Source: an uncultured Armatimonadota bacterium
GTDB lineage: Bacteria > Armatimonadota > Armatimonadia > Armatimonadales > Armatimonadaceae
Length of the DNA: 5,109 bases
Direction: 5' to 3'
Assembly (NCBI GenBank): GCA_903924445.1
Contig: CAIYBQ010000349.1
Span: 1 to 5,109 of the forward strand
The position numbers and the translations under genes are program-made. Each line of letters begins with the position of its first letter. The stretch's first letter is position 1. Below the pieces are notes generated by a model. That model had not been told where the DNA came from. It saw only the letters and a program-made list of their open reading frames with translations, and ran no database searches. Shown here piece by piece: positions 1-5,109 of this stretch.

Positions 1-512
1 AGAGTGTAGGGAGTGGCATCTCCAGCGAGGCTACGACAATACAGTTTGATTCCGTGCAGCCAGTGGAACGTATTCAGGTGTCACCGGGACAGCTGATGAC
101 CGATTCGCAAGAACTTGGAGAGGGTGAAGTCACCAACATCATGGATGGCGATGTCGATACCTATTGGCACACCACATGGTCGCTGAAGGAAGACGACTAT
201 CCTCACTGGGTGAGTATCCGTTTGGCTGCAAGCGAATCCATCCGGAAGTTGCGATTTCTTCAAAGGCAAAATCAGGAGAATGGCCGCGTTTCACGTATAA
301 ACATCGAGGCAAAGATTGCCAACCAGTGGGTCGTTGTTCGTGAGGCTACACTACGAAACACAACGGATTGGATTGATATAGAACTACAAACTCCGATGGT
401 AACAGGTGAAGTACGGATCGTCGCAGTGAGTGAAGTAGGTGGCCACAAATGGGCATCACTCGCAGAAGTCGAACTCTACCGTGATTTCACACCGAAGAAA
501 GAAAATCCATAA
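1..512 (+). CDS. C-terminal end of a protein with a discoidin / F5/8 type C domain (5' partial)
   Basis: The frame is open from the left edge (first full codon at 3) to a TAA at 510-512, giving 169 visible residues. The GTG at 54 could be read as a start, but the frame continues upstream without a stop and the domain is of a kind usually appended to large extracellular enzymes, so I treat this as a gene cut by the window. The visible part holds one apparently complete F5/8 type C (discoidin, CBM32-like) fold. It shows the NIMDGD..TYWHTTWS segment, PHWVSIRL, the central LRFLQRQ..NGR strand, and the closing KWASLAEVELYR. In this family the domain binds sugars or surfaces and targets an attached hydrolase. 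The catalytic part lies outside the window, so the enzyme class is unknown. The gene converges on the kinase gene and overlaps its end by 26 bases. Confidence 0.85.
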   Translation, partial: SVGSGISSEATTIQFDSVQPVERIQVSPGQLMTDSQELGEGEVTNIMDGDVDTYWHTTWSLKEDDYPHWVSIRLAASESIRKLRFLQRQNQENGRVSRINIEAKIANQWVVVREATLRNTTDWIDIELQTPMVTGEVRIVAVSEVGGHKWASLAEVELYRDFTPKKENP

Positions 513-1386
513 CTTCAGGCAATGTCGGTAATCCTGCATCGTTTCCAAGGGCCGTGATTTTCACAGCTACGCATGCCTGTGCAAACCTTGTTATGTCTTG
601 CAAGTTTTCGTACAGGTTTGCGTAAGCGAATAAAAATGCGCCATGAAAGCAATCGCCTGCGCCATTCGTGTCGACAACATCTTTGACTTGAAAAGCGGGC
701 AGGCGGTAGGTGTTCGTTTGATCACCAACAACCACTCCTTGCTCAGCCAGCGTGATACCAACGACGCTAGCACCGAAGCTGCGCATGATTGCGAGCTGGG
801 CATCGATGTTGTCTGGCTGGTCTGGCGTGAGGCCAGCGCTGCCAGATTTACTGGCGAGTATGATGTCGCACTGACTGAGCAATGCTTCCCGCCCTGGACG
901 CATTGTTCCTAGATCAATACTTACGATGGTGCCCGCACTCTTAGCGGCCGATGCTAAGATTAGGTTTGTCTCCAGATCACGCCCATCCAAGTGTAGGATT
1001 GAGCCGACTTGAAATTTTCCGATAAGGGTGGAGACATCAATAGGTTCGAAATTCGTAGCTGGAATATTGACGATGGTTCGCGCACCGGTTATGGCTTCAA
1101 TAATGACAATGGACCTGCTAGTCGTGCCATTTTGGCACACTTGCAAGAGAGATTCAGTTACAGATTCAGCGATTCTGTGTGAGATGAATTTGCCCGGTTC
1201 GTCATACCCTACGGCCCCACAGAAACTAGCGTCTCCACCAAGCTTTGTAAAGGCCTGAAGGGCAACAGGAACAGGACCACCGACTTGACGTAACGTTCCA
1301 GTCGCAGTTGTTTTGCCATCATGCACCATTTGCTGCACAACAACCATGTCGTCGACGTTTACCAACCCGTACCCGAATATCTTCAT
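487..1386 (-). CDS. PfkB-family carbohydrate (or nucleoside) kinase
   Basis: This 299-residue protein has the usual length for the ribokinase/PfkB family, cytoplasmic enzymes that move the ATP gamma-phosphate to a sugar or nucleoside hydroxyl. The clearest evidence is the C-terminal PfkB signature DTNGAGDCFHGAF (residues 239-251), with Asp245 the expected catalytic base and GAGD forming the anion hole. The N-terminal signature is recognisable as GGPVPVALQAFTKLGGDASFCGAVGYDEPG (36-65 region), but the usual Asn after GG is missing. That, with the closing LGNDAGLPTLPEV, recalls the ketohexokinase / sulfofructose-kinase-like branch. The substrate cannot be read from the sequence. The ATG at 1386 lies 4 bases after the TAA of the hydrolase gene and has no visible Shine-Dalgarno sequence, so translation probably depends on coupling to that gene. 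It is the last gene of the operon and its 3' end overlaps the convergent discoidin gene. Confidence 0.93.
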   Translation of the reverse strand: MKIFGYGLVNVDDMVVVQQMVHDGKTTATGTLRQVGGPVPVALQAFTKLGGDASFCGAVGYDEPGKFISHRIAESVTESLLQVCQNGTTSRSIVIIEAITGARTIVNIPATNFEPIDVSTLIGKFQVGSILHLDGRDLETNLILASAAKSAGTIVSIDLGTMRPGREALLSQCDIILASKSGSAGLTPDQPDNIDAQLAIMRSFGASVVGITLAEQGVVVGDQTNTYRLPAFQVKDVVDTNGAGDCFHGAFLFAYANLYENLQDITRFAQACVAVKITALGNDAGLPTLPEVMDFLSSV

Positions 1387-1390
1387 CTGT

Positions 1391-3127
1391 TTATTGAGGT
1401 TTCGCCAGCTGACGCTTCATAAATTGAAAGGCATCCCGGATGTGACTATCCCAGTAAGTCCATGTATGGGCTCCATCGAACTCTGAGTACTCATGCGGAA
1501 TCTGCTTCGACAACAGAGCAACCTCGAGTTCTTGATTACTCTTGATGAGAAAGTCTTCCTTGCCGCAGTCAAAGTACAGCGAAGGACCTTCGTAGGTGCC
1601 ATTCTTTAGGTGCTTCAAAACACTGGGAAGCAATGCATCCTTAGAATAGTTCGATTCTGTTTCTGTTGGGTATAGGTCTTTAGCCATTGTGAGCAGGTTT
1701 TTGTCAAACGTTGCCGTGCCCCAGCCGACTGCACCACTTAGGCTGGCAGCCGCACAGAACAGCTCGTTATGCTCAGTCGCTAGGTGAAGCGCTCCGTAGC
1801 CACCCATCGATAACCCGATGATGGCACGTCCATTCCGACTAGTGAGTGTCCTGAAGTTTTTTTCGACGTCTTTACGCAGCTCATCTGTGATAAACGATTC
1901 GACGTTCCCCAAGCCCGGAGAATCGTTGTACCAGCTGTTCCCATTTGAATCTGGCATCACAACGATAAAGTCTGTCGATGCCGTATACGCTGCAACGCCC
2001 GATTTCGAATTCCAGTCGTTATAGCCACCCCATGCACCATGAAGCAGATAGATGACTGGGTATTTACGGTTGTCACTGCCATAGGTCGATGGCAAAACGA
2101 CGTTGTAGGAAACCTGCTTCTTGAGGTTTGAACTCATAAGGGTCTTCGTGACCGCTGCGAGTCGCGCTTTGTCCTGAGCATCGCTTGCGACGACCGGTTG
2201 TGCCGGTGGGACTGGAGTGCCTCGTGGAACGAATGGAGGAGCGTAAGGTAACCATTCATCGGTGATGGTTACACCCTGGTCAGGTACTGGACGACCAGCC
2301 ATTTCCCACGCGGATAGGAGCTCACCTGCCAAATTCCGACCTGCATCCTCTAAGCGCTGCTTTGCGAGTGCGCGTGAGCGTAGCGAAAACCCCTTGTAGT
2401 AGTCATCGGAGGTTGTCCCCCCGGCTTCCATTGCTGCAAGCCTATCCGCTTCAAGGATGCTAGTAACTGCCTTGATACTGTCATTTAGGACGCGTAGGGC
2501 ATCTGATATCGGGTTCCTCAGTACATCGGGCTTGCCAACGATAAGGTCCTCAAACTTGATTGTCCGTTCAACAAGTTTCTCTTCGAATCTTGAGTGGACA
2601 CCACGCTGAGAAGGGGACGACAGCTGACCATCGTAGTTCGCCGTTGCATGGAAGGGAACATGGGCATCCCCAACGTAGTGGGATAAGTACGCTGCCTGAA
2701 CGAGCACATCCTCCCAGCGCTTTTCCTGAAATGCCTTTACGAGGTTTGAACGGACGCGACCTACCGTCCACGGGTTCACACCATCTGTACGAAGCTGGTC
2801 ATAGGTACGAAGCTTGAGCACCGATTCGAAATCTGTCGGTATCTTGAGGGCATCTGTTCCCACTCCGAAATTTTCAGTATCGAGAAAATGCCTTGGTGCC
2901 TCTGAATGATCTACGCGATTGCGCCACCTGTCCGGATGTGAACTTGCATTTGCAAACCATGTCTCATTCTTCGTGAGCCATTGCTTAAAATTTGATGCTG
3001 GAAGATTCGCGATGGCTAGTCGAGCAACAAATTTGTGCCCGGTTCCACCCCATGCTTGAACAGAATCGCCATTCGCTAAAAGAATGGCCAAGCCACAAAT
3101 CGTCAAAAGATGATTGATATGTTTCAT
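1391..3127 (-). CDS. Exported fusion protein: S1/P1 nuclease / zinc phospholipase C domain plus alpha/beta-hydrolase esterase
   Basis: This is a 578-residue two-domain protein. Residues 1-25 are a signal peptide ending VQA, so the mature chain begins with Trp26, the free N-terminal zinc ligand of the PLC/P1-nuclease superfamily. Further likely ligands are His31, Asp66, His80, His150, Asp154, His160, His178 and Glu182. The HxxxDxxxxxH spacing matches the family, and the last ligand is Glu as in Bacillus PC-PLC rather than Asp as in P1. A Pro-rich linker follows (about 294-313). The second domain (about 338-575) is a Put_esterase (esterase D / feruloyl-esterase-like) fold with the LLHGAWGG oxyanion region (361-368), nucleophile Ser440 in GLSMGG, Asp525 in CGKEDF and His554 in GAHTW. 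Both active sites look intact. Expected activities are cleavage of nucleic acid or phospholipid phosphodiesters and of a carboxyl ester, outside the cytoplasm. The ATG overlaps the upstream stop (ATGA); a weak AGGT lies 10 bases upstream. Confidence 0.93.
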   Translation of the reverse strand: MKHINHLLTICGLAILLANGDSVQAWGGTGHKFVARLAIANLPASNFKQWLTKNETWFANASSHPDRWRNRVDHSEAPRHFLDTENFGVGTDALKIPTDFESVLKLRTYDQLRTDGVNPWTVGRVRSNLVKAFQEKRWEDVLVQAAYLSHYVGDAHVPFHATANYDGQLSSPSQRGVHSRFEEKLVERTIKFEDLIVGKPDVLRNPISDALRVLNDSIKAVTSILEADRLAAMEAGGTTSDDYYKGFSLRSRALAKQRLEDAGRNLAGELLSAWEMAGRPVPDQGVTITDEWLPYAPPFVPRGTPVPPAQPVVASDAQDKARLAAVTKTLMSSNLKKQVSYNVVLPSTYGSDNRKYPVIYLLHGAWGGYNDWNSKSGVAAYTASTDFIVVMPDSNGNSWYNDSPGLGNVESFITDELRKDVEKNFRTLTSRNGRAIIGLSMGGYGALHLATEHNELFCAAASLSGAVGWGTATFDKNLLTMAKDLYPTETESNYSKDALLPSVLKHLKNGTYEGPSLYFDCGKEDFLIKSNQELEVALLSKQIPHEYSEFDGAHTWTYWDSHIRDAFQFMKRQLAKPQ

Positions 3128-3525
3128 CGTTGATGTACCTGAAAGCTAACGTCACGAAGGATTTCAGAAGATGTGTGTATGCGTACACAATACTTCCCGG
3201 GTCCTGATATCGACATCGCCGGGATGTTGTAATCGAACGGGAGGCTATCGCCATCGTACTGGTCGATGGTTGGAAGATGGACAGGAAACTGCTGAGGCTC
3301 ACCTAGCACGGATGAATCTGGTGCAACTACAGCCACGTAGATATGTATCCGCTTGCCACGAACATCGGGAGTGAGCTCAAGCTCAAAAAACAAAACCATC
3401 CCATCCCAAATAATTGGAAAGGAATCGAACATGAGGTCACGATGTAGGCCTATATCGACAAGGTCAATTCGTCCGTTTTCGAGCTTATCGATGCGGTCGA
3501 CCAGCATTGCATTAAGGATATTCAT
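3124..3525 (-). CDS. Small probable beta-sandwich protein, DUF6941-like
   Basis: A 133-residue protein without signal peptide or membrane segment. It opens with MNILNAMLVDRIDKLENGRIDLVDIG, then alternating hydrophobic strands (MVLFFELEL about 43-51, RIHIYVAVVAPD about 59-70) and a closing SGPGKYCVRIHTSSEILRDVSFQV (107-130). The order (start with a statement-like 'LVDR...GRIDLVDIG' stretch, then a polar-ligand-like 'VAPDSSVLGE' turn, then 'GPGKYCVRI') resembles the DUF6941 family of short cytoplasmic beta-rich proteins, whose function is not known. The match is from memory of the pattern and is tentative. The gene is well supported: its ATG lies in an ATGA overlap with the preceding gene, an AGGGA ribosome site sits 5 bases upstream (3531-3535), and its own stop overlaps the hydrolase start. 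It may be a partner or accessory of its co-translated neighbours, but nothing in the sequence proves that. Confidence 0.85.
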   Translation of the reverse strand: MNILNAMLVDRIDKLENGRIDLVDIGLHRDLMFDSFPIIWDGMVLFFELELTPDVRGKRIHIYVAVVAPDSSVLGEPQQFPVHLPTIDQYDGDSLPFDYNIPAMSISGPGKYCVRIHTSSEILRDVSFQVHQR

Positions 3526-3740
3526 TTCGATCCCTGTCGATTCTGCTTTATTGCTTTAATGATTACTGAGAGAGCGAACAATGCAAAGAAGACGCTTGAG
3601 ACAACCATCGCGTAAAAAAGCCGCGGGTCCGGAAGCCCGTACATCATGACGGTCAACCAGACAAGAATTCCAAAGGAAACCGCTTGTCTGGAAACAAACA
3701 ACCAGAAAAGCTGTTGATTCGTTAGTAATCTTCGCTTCAC
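3522..3740 (-). CDS. Small two-helix membrane protein (72 residues), unknown function
   Basis: I do not recognise this protein. It has a basic N-terminus (MKRRLL), a hydrophobic segment at about 15-34, a short GLPDPR turn, a second hydrophobic segment at about 41-62, and a basic tail (KAIKQNRQGSK). This predicts a helical hairpin with both ends on the cytoplasmic side. The start is a GTG sharing four bases with the upstream stop (GTGA), which suggests translational coupling; only a weak GAGTG-type ribosome site precedes it. Its stop overlaps the next ATG in the same way. The reading frame is trusted because it sits exactly between two coupled genes and keeps a coherent membrane pattern; a competing open frame at 3556-3789 does neither. 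It is similar in size and topology to its upstream neighbour, so the two could be partner subunits. Confidence 0.8.
   Translation of the reverse strand: MKRRLLTNQQLFWLFVSRQAVSFGILVWLTVMMYGLPDPRLFYAMVVSSVFFALFALSVIIKAIKQNRQGSK
3531..3535 (-). promoter_or_regulatory. Ribosome binding site for the 133-residue protein
   Basis: AGGGA on the minus strand, 5 bases before the ATG at 3523-3525, within the end of the 72-residue gene. The gene can therefore load ribosomes itself as well as receive them through the ATGA overlap. Confidence 0.45.
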
Positions 3741-3994
3741 TTTTCAACACTCTGCAATTCAACTTCGAGAAGAGCCAATTTCTCAGCACGTTCTTTTCGT
3801 AGCCTTCGATACAGGCCGATGGTTGCCCGATGAATGATCAGACTGGCAACGGTGAAGAGACTTACACTCCACCAATTTTGCTTGGTCAGGCCCCAGACGA
3901 TGAAGAGATTCATCACAATGCCTGCAGCAAACCTTCCCAAGAGCGTCAATAAGTCCGCAGGATCTGTGAGAGGTGTTTTCGGAAGGTTACTCAT
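3737..3994 (-). CDS. Small two-helix membrane protein with charged C-terminal helix (85 residues)
   Basis: The family is not recognised. Residues about 17-37 (GRFAAGIVMNLFIVWGL region) and 43-60 (SVSLFTVASLIIH region) are two membrane segments joined by a short TKQNWW turn. From 63 onward the chain is highly charged (RRLRKERAEKLALLEVELQSVEK), with leucines spaced as in a short amphipathic or coiled-coil helix that would face the cytoplasm. A GTG start at 4018 would add eight residues, but I prefer the ATG at 3992-3994: a clean GGAG lies 6 bases upstream (4001-4004), and the ATG sits in an 8-base overlap with the upstream stop. The stop overlaps the next gene's GTG. The cytoplasmic helix is a plausible contact surface for the co-encoded vWA protein, but this is inference only. 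Confidence 0.82.
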   Translation of the reverse strand: MSNLPKTPLTDPADLLTLLGRFAAGIVMNLFIVWGLTKQNWWSVSLFTVASLIIHRATIGLYRRLRKERAEKLALLEVELQSVEK

Positions 3995-4796
3995 GAATGG
4001 CTCCGGTCTCAAATGCACACATGATTTCCTCTAAAGAATTTTCGTGGACCACAATGCCCAATAGGTTGATGTCGTTTAGATTTGCGAAGGCAGTCAGGTA
4101 TGCGTGGATATCTGATGGCGGAATCGTAGAATCAACCATCGGAGTGCTCCAAGGGGATGGATCAGGTTGCGTCGCTAAATCCAGCTGGTCATCACTAGAT
4201 AGAACAAAATCGCAGTCAGCTATATCAACCAGGTGGACAAGCGTAACCCTAGGTCCTGCCGCGATAAGGGAGTTCAGAGTTCTTCGCCACATATGCGAAC
4301 GAAAATCAGAGACTACAATCAGGTGACCAGTTCCAGATAAGCGTGTCAGTACACTGCGAAGCAAATACGCCGTTTTTTCCGTCTTAGGGGTGTTGCCATT
4401 CGTAGCAAGCTGCCCAACGCAGGTTACGTTTTGTGAAGACCATCTGTTTCGTGATTGCCCAGCTGCCCCGAGGCGAATCACCTTAGAACGGTTGACGTTT
4501 TTCGAATGAAGGTACATTGCGATGTCGGCAATCAGCCGCGTAACTAGGCGCTTTGTAGATGAAAGGGTGGGGTTGGATGCGACAACTCTGAGTGACTCAG
4601 ACTCATCGATCACGATGACATTCTCAGAAGTGGTCGAATCAAGGAGCGCTTCGATAAGCAACTTGATCGCGACATCGGAGGTTTCTTGCTGATCAACAAT
4701 AGTGCACTGAGCACCGGTCGGCACCAAATTGGCACGCAACACTCTGTCAAGTCTTTCCCGGAATGTCGACTTCATCACTTCTATGTTATCCCGCAC
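3987..4796 (-). CDS. DUF58-like / von Willebrand factor A-type protein
   Basis: About 269 residues, soluble, without signal peptide. The centre reads like the vWA half of DUF58 proteins. A hydrophobic strand runs into a MIDAS-type D-x-S-x-S motif (VIVIDESESL; Asp, Ser, Ser at 66, 68 and 70 counted from the outer GTG at 4802). A Lys-rich helix with SSTKRLVTRLIADIAMYLHS follows, then the strand GHLIVVSDFRS (Asp166) and the strand RVTLVHLVDIADCDF. vWA domains with MIDAS bind a metal and mediate protein contacts; DUF58 members often work with MoxR AAA ATPases, but none is visible here. The usual Arg/Gly-rich DUF58 segment ahead of the vWA fold is absent or diverged. Three starts are possible: GTG 4802, GTG 4796 and ATG 4775. 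I chose 4796 because GAGG of a GAGGTGA site lies 5 bases upstream. It is the first gene of the overlapping run. Confidence 0.83.
   Translation of the reverse strand: MRDNIEVMKSTFRERLDRVLRANLVPTGAQCTIVDQQETSDVAIKLLIEALLDSTTSENVIVIDESESLRVVASNPTLSSTKRLVTRLIADIAMYLHSKNVNRSKVIRLGAAGQSRNRWSSQNVTCVGQLATNGNTPKTEKTAYLLRSVLTRLSGTGHLIVVSDFRSHMWRRTLNSLIAAGPRVTLVHLVDIADCDFVLSSDDQLDLATQPDPSPWSTPMVDSTIPPSDIHAYLTAFANLNDINLLGIVVHENSLEEIMCAFETGAIHE
4001..4004 (-). promoter_or_regulatory. Ribosome binding site for the 85-residue membrane protein
   Basis: GGAG on the minus strand, 6 bases before the ATG at 3992-3994, inside the end of the vWA gene. It favours this ATG over the GTG at 4016-4018. Confidence 0.6.
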
Positions 4797-4798
4797 CG

Positions 4799-4805
4799 TC
4801 ACCTC
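4799..4805 (-). promoter_or_regulatory. Ribosome binding site deciding the vWA-protein start
   Basis: The minus strand reads GAGGTGA, a close match to the anti-Shine-Dalgarno complement, with GAGG ending 5 bases before the GTG at 4794-4796. The outer in-frame GTG (4800-4802) lies inside this site and has no comparable signal of its own, which argues for 4796 as the start. Confidence 0.5.
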
Positions 4806-4905
4806 ATTGATGCTCAGATAGCGACAACAAACAATTAGTGTTCAAAATCCCCATGCGTAACTTGGTAGCAGCTTGTACACATCATAAAACATGAGGGCCT
4901 GTCGA
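4803..4905. other. Intergenic gap, likely location of the operon promoter
   Basis: About 100 bases between the stop of the right-edge membrane gene and the vWA start. This is the only real gap in the minus-strand run, so a promoter for the six-gene operon is most likely here. The best -10-like hexamer on the minus strand is TATGAT (4881-4886), but it has no good -35 at normal spacing. TTGAAC (4840-4845) is -35-like but is followed by only a poor -10. I therefore do not call a promoter. Otherwise the gap is AT-rich with no clear operator or repeat. Confidence 0.35.
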
Positions 4906-4911
4906 TCAGGC
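4897..4911 (-). terminator. Short hairpin over the stop of the right-edge gene (weak terminator candidate)
   Basis: GCCTG and CAGGC pair as a perfect 5-bp stem with a 5-base loop that contains part of the TGA stop of the preceding gene (4906-4908). On the minus strand it is followed, after CCTCATG, by only TTTT. The stem is short and the T run is weak and displaced, so read-through into the operon is plausible. Confidence 0.2.
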
Positions 4912-5109
4912 AGTAAGCGATTTCCATTTGAAGCGAGATAACGCTGCGCCAAAAAGCATCGCAAGACAGTGCACCACGATTGTCTGTGTGGAGACTTCGA
5001 TAAGCATCATCAGTATTAGCACGACGACAATACTGATCTTTTGAGCCATCTTGTAGGTCGAAAATCTGAGCAAAACCAGATAACCAAGCGCTGTAAACAC
5101 CGTCCAGCT
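4906..5109 (-). CDS. C-terminal end of a small membrane protein, possibly VanZ-like (5' partial)
   Basis: The last 67 residues of a protein entering from the right edge; a GTG at 5098-5100 exists, but the frame stays open to the edge, so the true start is probably outside. Two hydrophobic segments are visible: KISIVVVLILMMLIEVSTQ in the middle and IVVHCLAMLFGAALSRF near the end, followed by a short basic tail (KWKSLTA). The pattern of an upstream GYLVLL helix, a helix ending in LIE..TQ, and a final LAMLFGA helix recalls the C-terminal half of VanZ-like proteins, in which a Glu and Gln precede a last Gly-rich helix. The similarity is weak, and any small polytopic membrane protein could look like this. 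It has the same orientation as the operon but is separated by about 100 bases. Confidence 0.55.
   Translation of the reverse strand, partial: SWTVFTALGYLVLLRFSTYKMAQKISIVVVLILMMLIEVSTQTIVVHCLAMLFGAALSRFKWKSLTA

Noticed and set aside
514..579. Inverted repeat CAGGCA / TGCCTG near the convergent gene ends as a terminator
   Set aside because: The arms are only 6 bases and about 54 bases apart, with no T run; this is likely chance within the kinase coding sequence.
643..912. 89-codon + strand frame within the kinase gene
   Set aside because: It is antisense to the PfkB signature motif; the kinase frame explains the sequence fully.
1028..1258. 76-codon + strand frame within the kinase gene
   Set aside because: It is antisense to the N-terminal kinase signature, with no ribosome site or domain.
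2560..2817. 85-codon open frame on the + strand inside the hydrolase gene
   Set aside because: It lies antisense to the conserved nuclease-domain region, has no recognisable domain, and its low-complexity Arg/His/Pro-rich product is typical of a shadow frame.
3095..3127. Lipoprotein signal at Cys11 of the hydrolase
   Set aside because: The residues before the Cys (LTIC) do not fit a lipobox because Ile occupies the -1 position. Cleavage after VQA also exposes Trp26, which the zinc site needs as N-terminal residue.
2985..3302. 105-codon minus-strand frame bridging the 133-residue protein and the hydrolase start
   Set aside because: It overlaps two well-supported coupled genes in another frame and shows no domain pattern. 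The real frames have precise ATGA junctions and coherent products.
3556..3789. 77-codon minus-strand frame overlapping both small membrane proteins
   Set aside because: It conflicts with two frames that have exact stop/start overlaps and clear two-helix patterns; it has no such pattern itself.
3997..4326. 109-codon + strand frame antisense to the vWA gene
   Set aside because: It is a shadow of the vWA reading frame, with no family features and no ribosome site.
4837..4890. Sigma70-type promoter upstream of the operon
   Set aside because: TATGAT (4881-4886) lacks a -35 at usual spacing and TTGAAC (4840-4845) lacks a matching -10, so no pair is good enough to call.

Overview
The window is bacterial and almost entirely coding. 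It has one partial gene on the + strand at the left edge and a tightly packed run of genes on the - strand that fills the rest. Base composition looks roughly balanced between GC and AT. Three traits would fit a Planctomycetota or Verrucomicrobiota-type genome: a discoidin (F5/8 type C) tail, a secreted nuclease/phospholipase-type domain fused to an esterase, and a DUF58-like von Willebrand A (vWA) protein. No marker gene is present, so this is only a weak guess. There is no rRNA, tRNA, CRISPR array, insertion sequence or obvious repeat.

Layout, left to right. Positions 1-512 (+) hold the C-terminal end of a larger protein that finishes in a complete discoidin-type carbohydrate-binding domain. 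It converges on, and overlaps by 26 bases, the end of a PfkB-family sugar or nucleoside kinase (487-1386, -). Upstream of the kinase lies a 578-residue exported protein (1391-3127, -) that joins an S1/P1 nuclease / zinc phospholipase C domain to an alpha/beta-hydrolase esterase. Next come a 133-residue probable beta-sandwich protein (3124-3525, -), two small two-helix membrane proteins (3522-3740 and 3737-3994, -) and a DUF58-like vWA protein (3987-4796, -). After a roughly 100-base gap, the C-terminal end of another membrane protein enters from the right edge (4906-5109, -).

The six complete minus-strand genes look like one operon read from right to left. Four junctions overlap (8, 4, 4 and 4 bases), and the fifth is a 4-base gap. 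The inferred picture is a small envelope module: a MIDAS-type vWA protein and two tiny membrane proteins, co-translated with an accessory protein and a secreted two-domain hydrolase, followed by a cytoplasmic kinase that could use a product of that hydrolysis. No gene here belongs to a system I can name, so the combined function is unknown.
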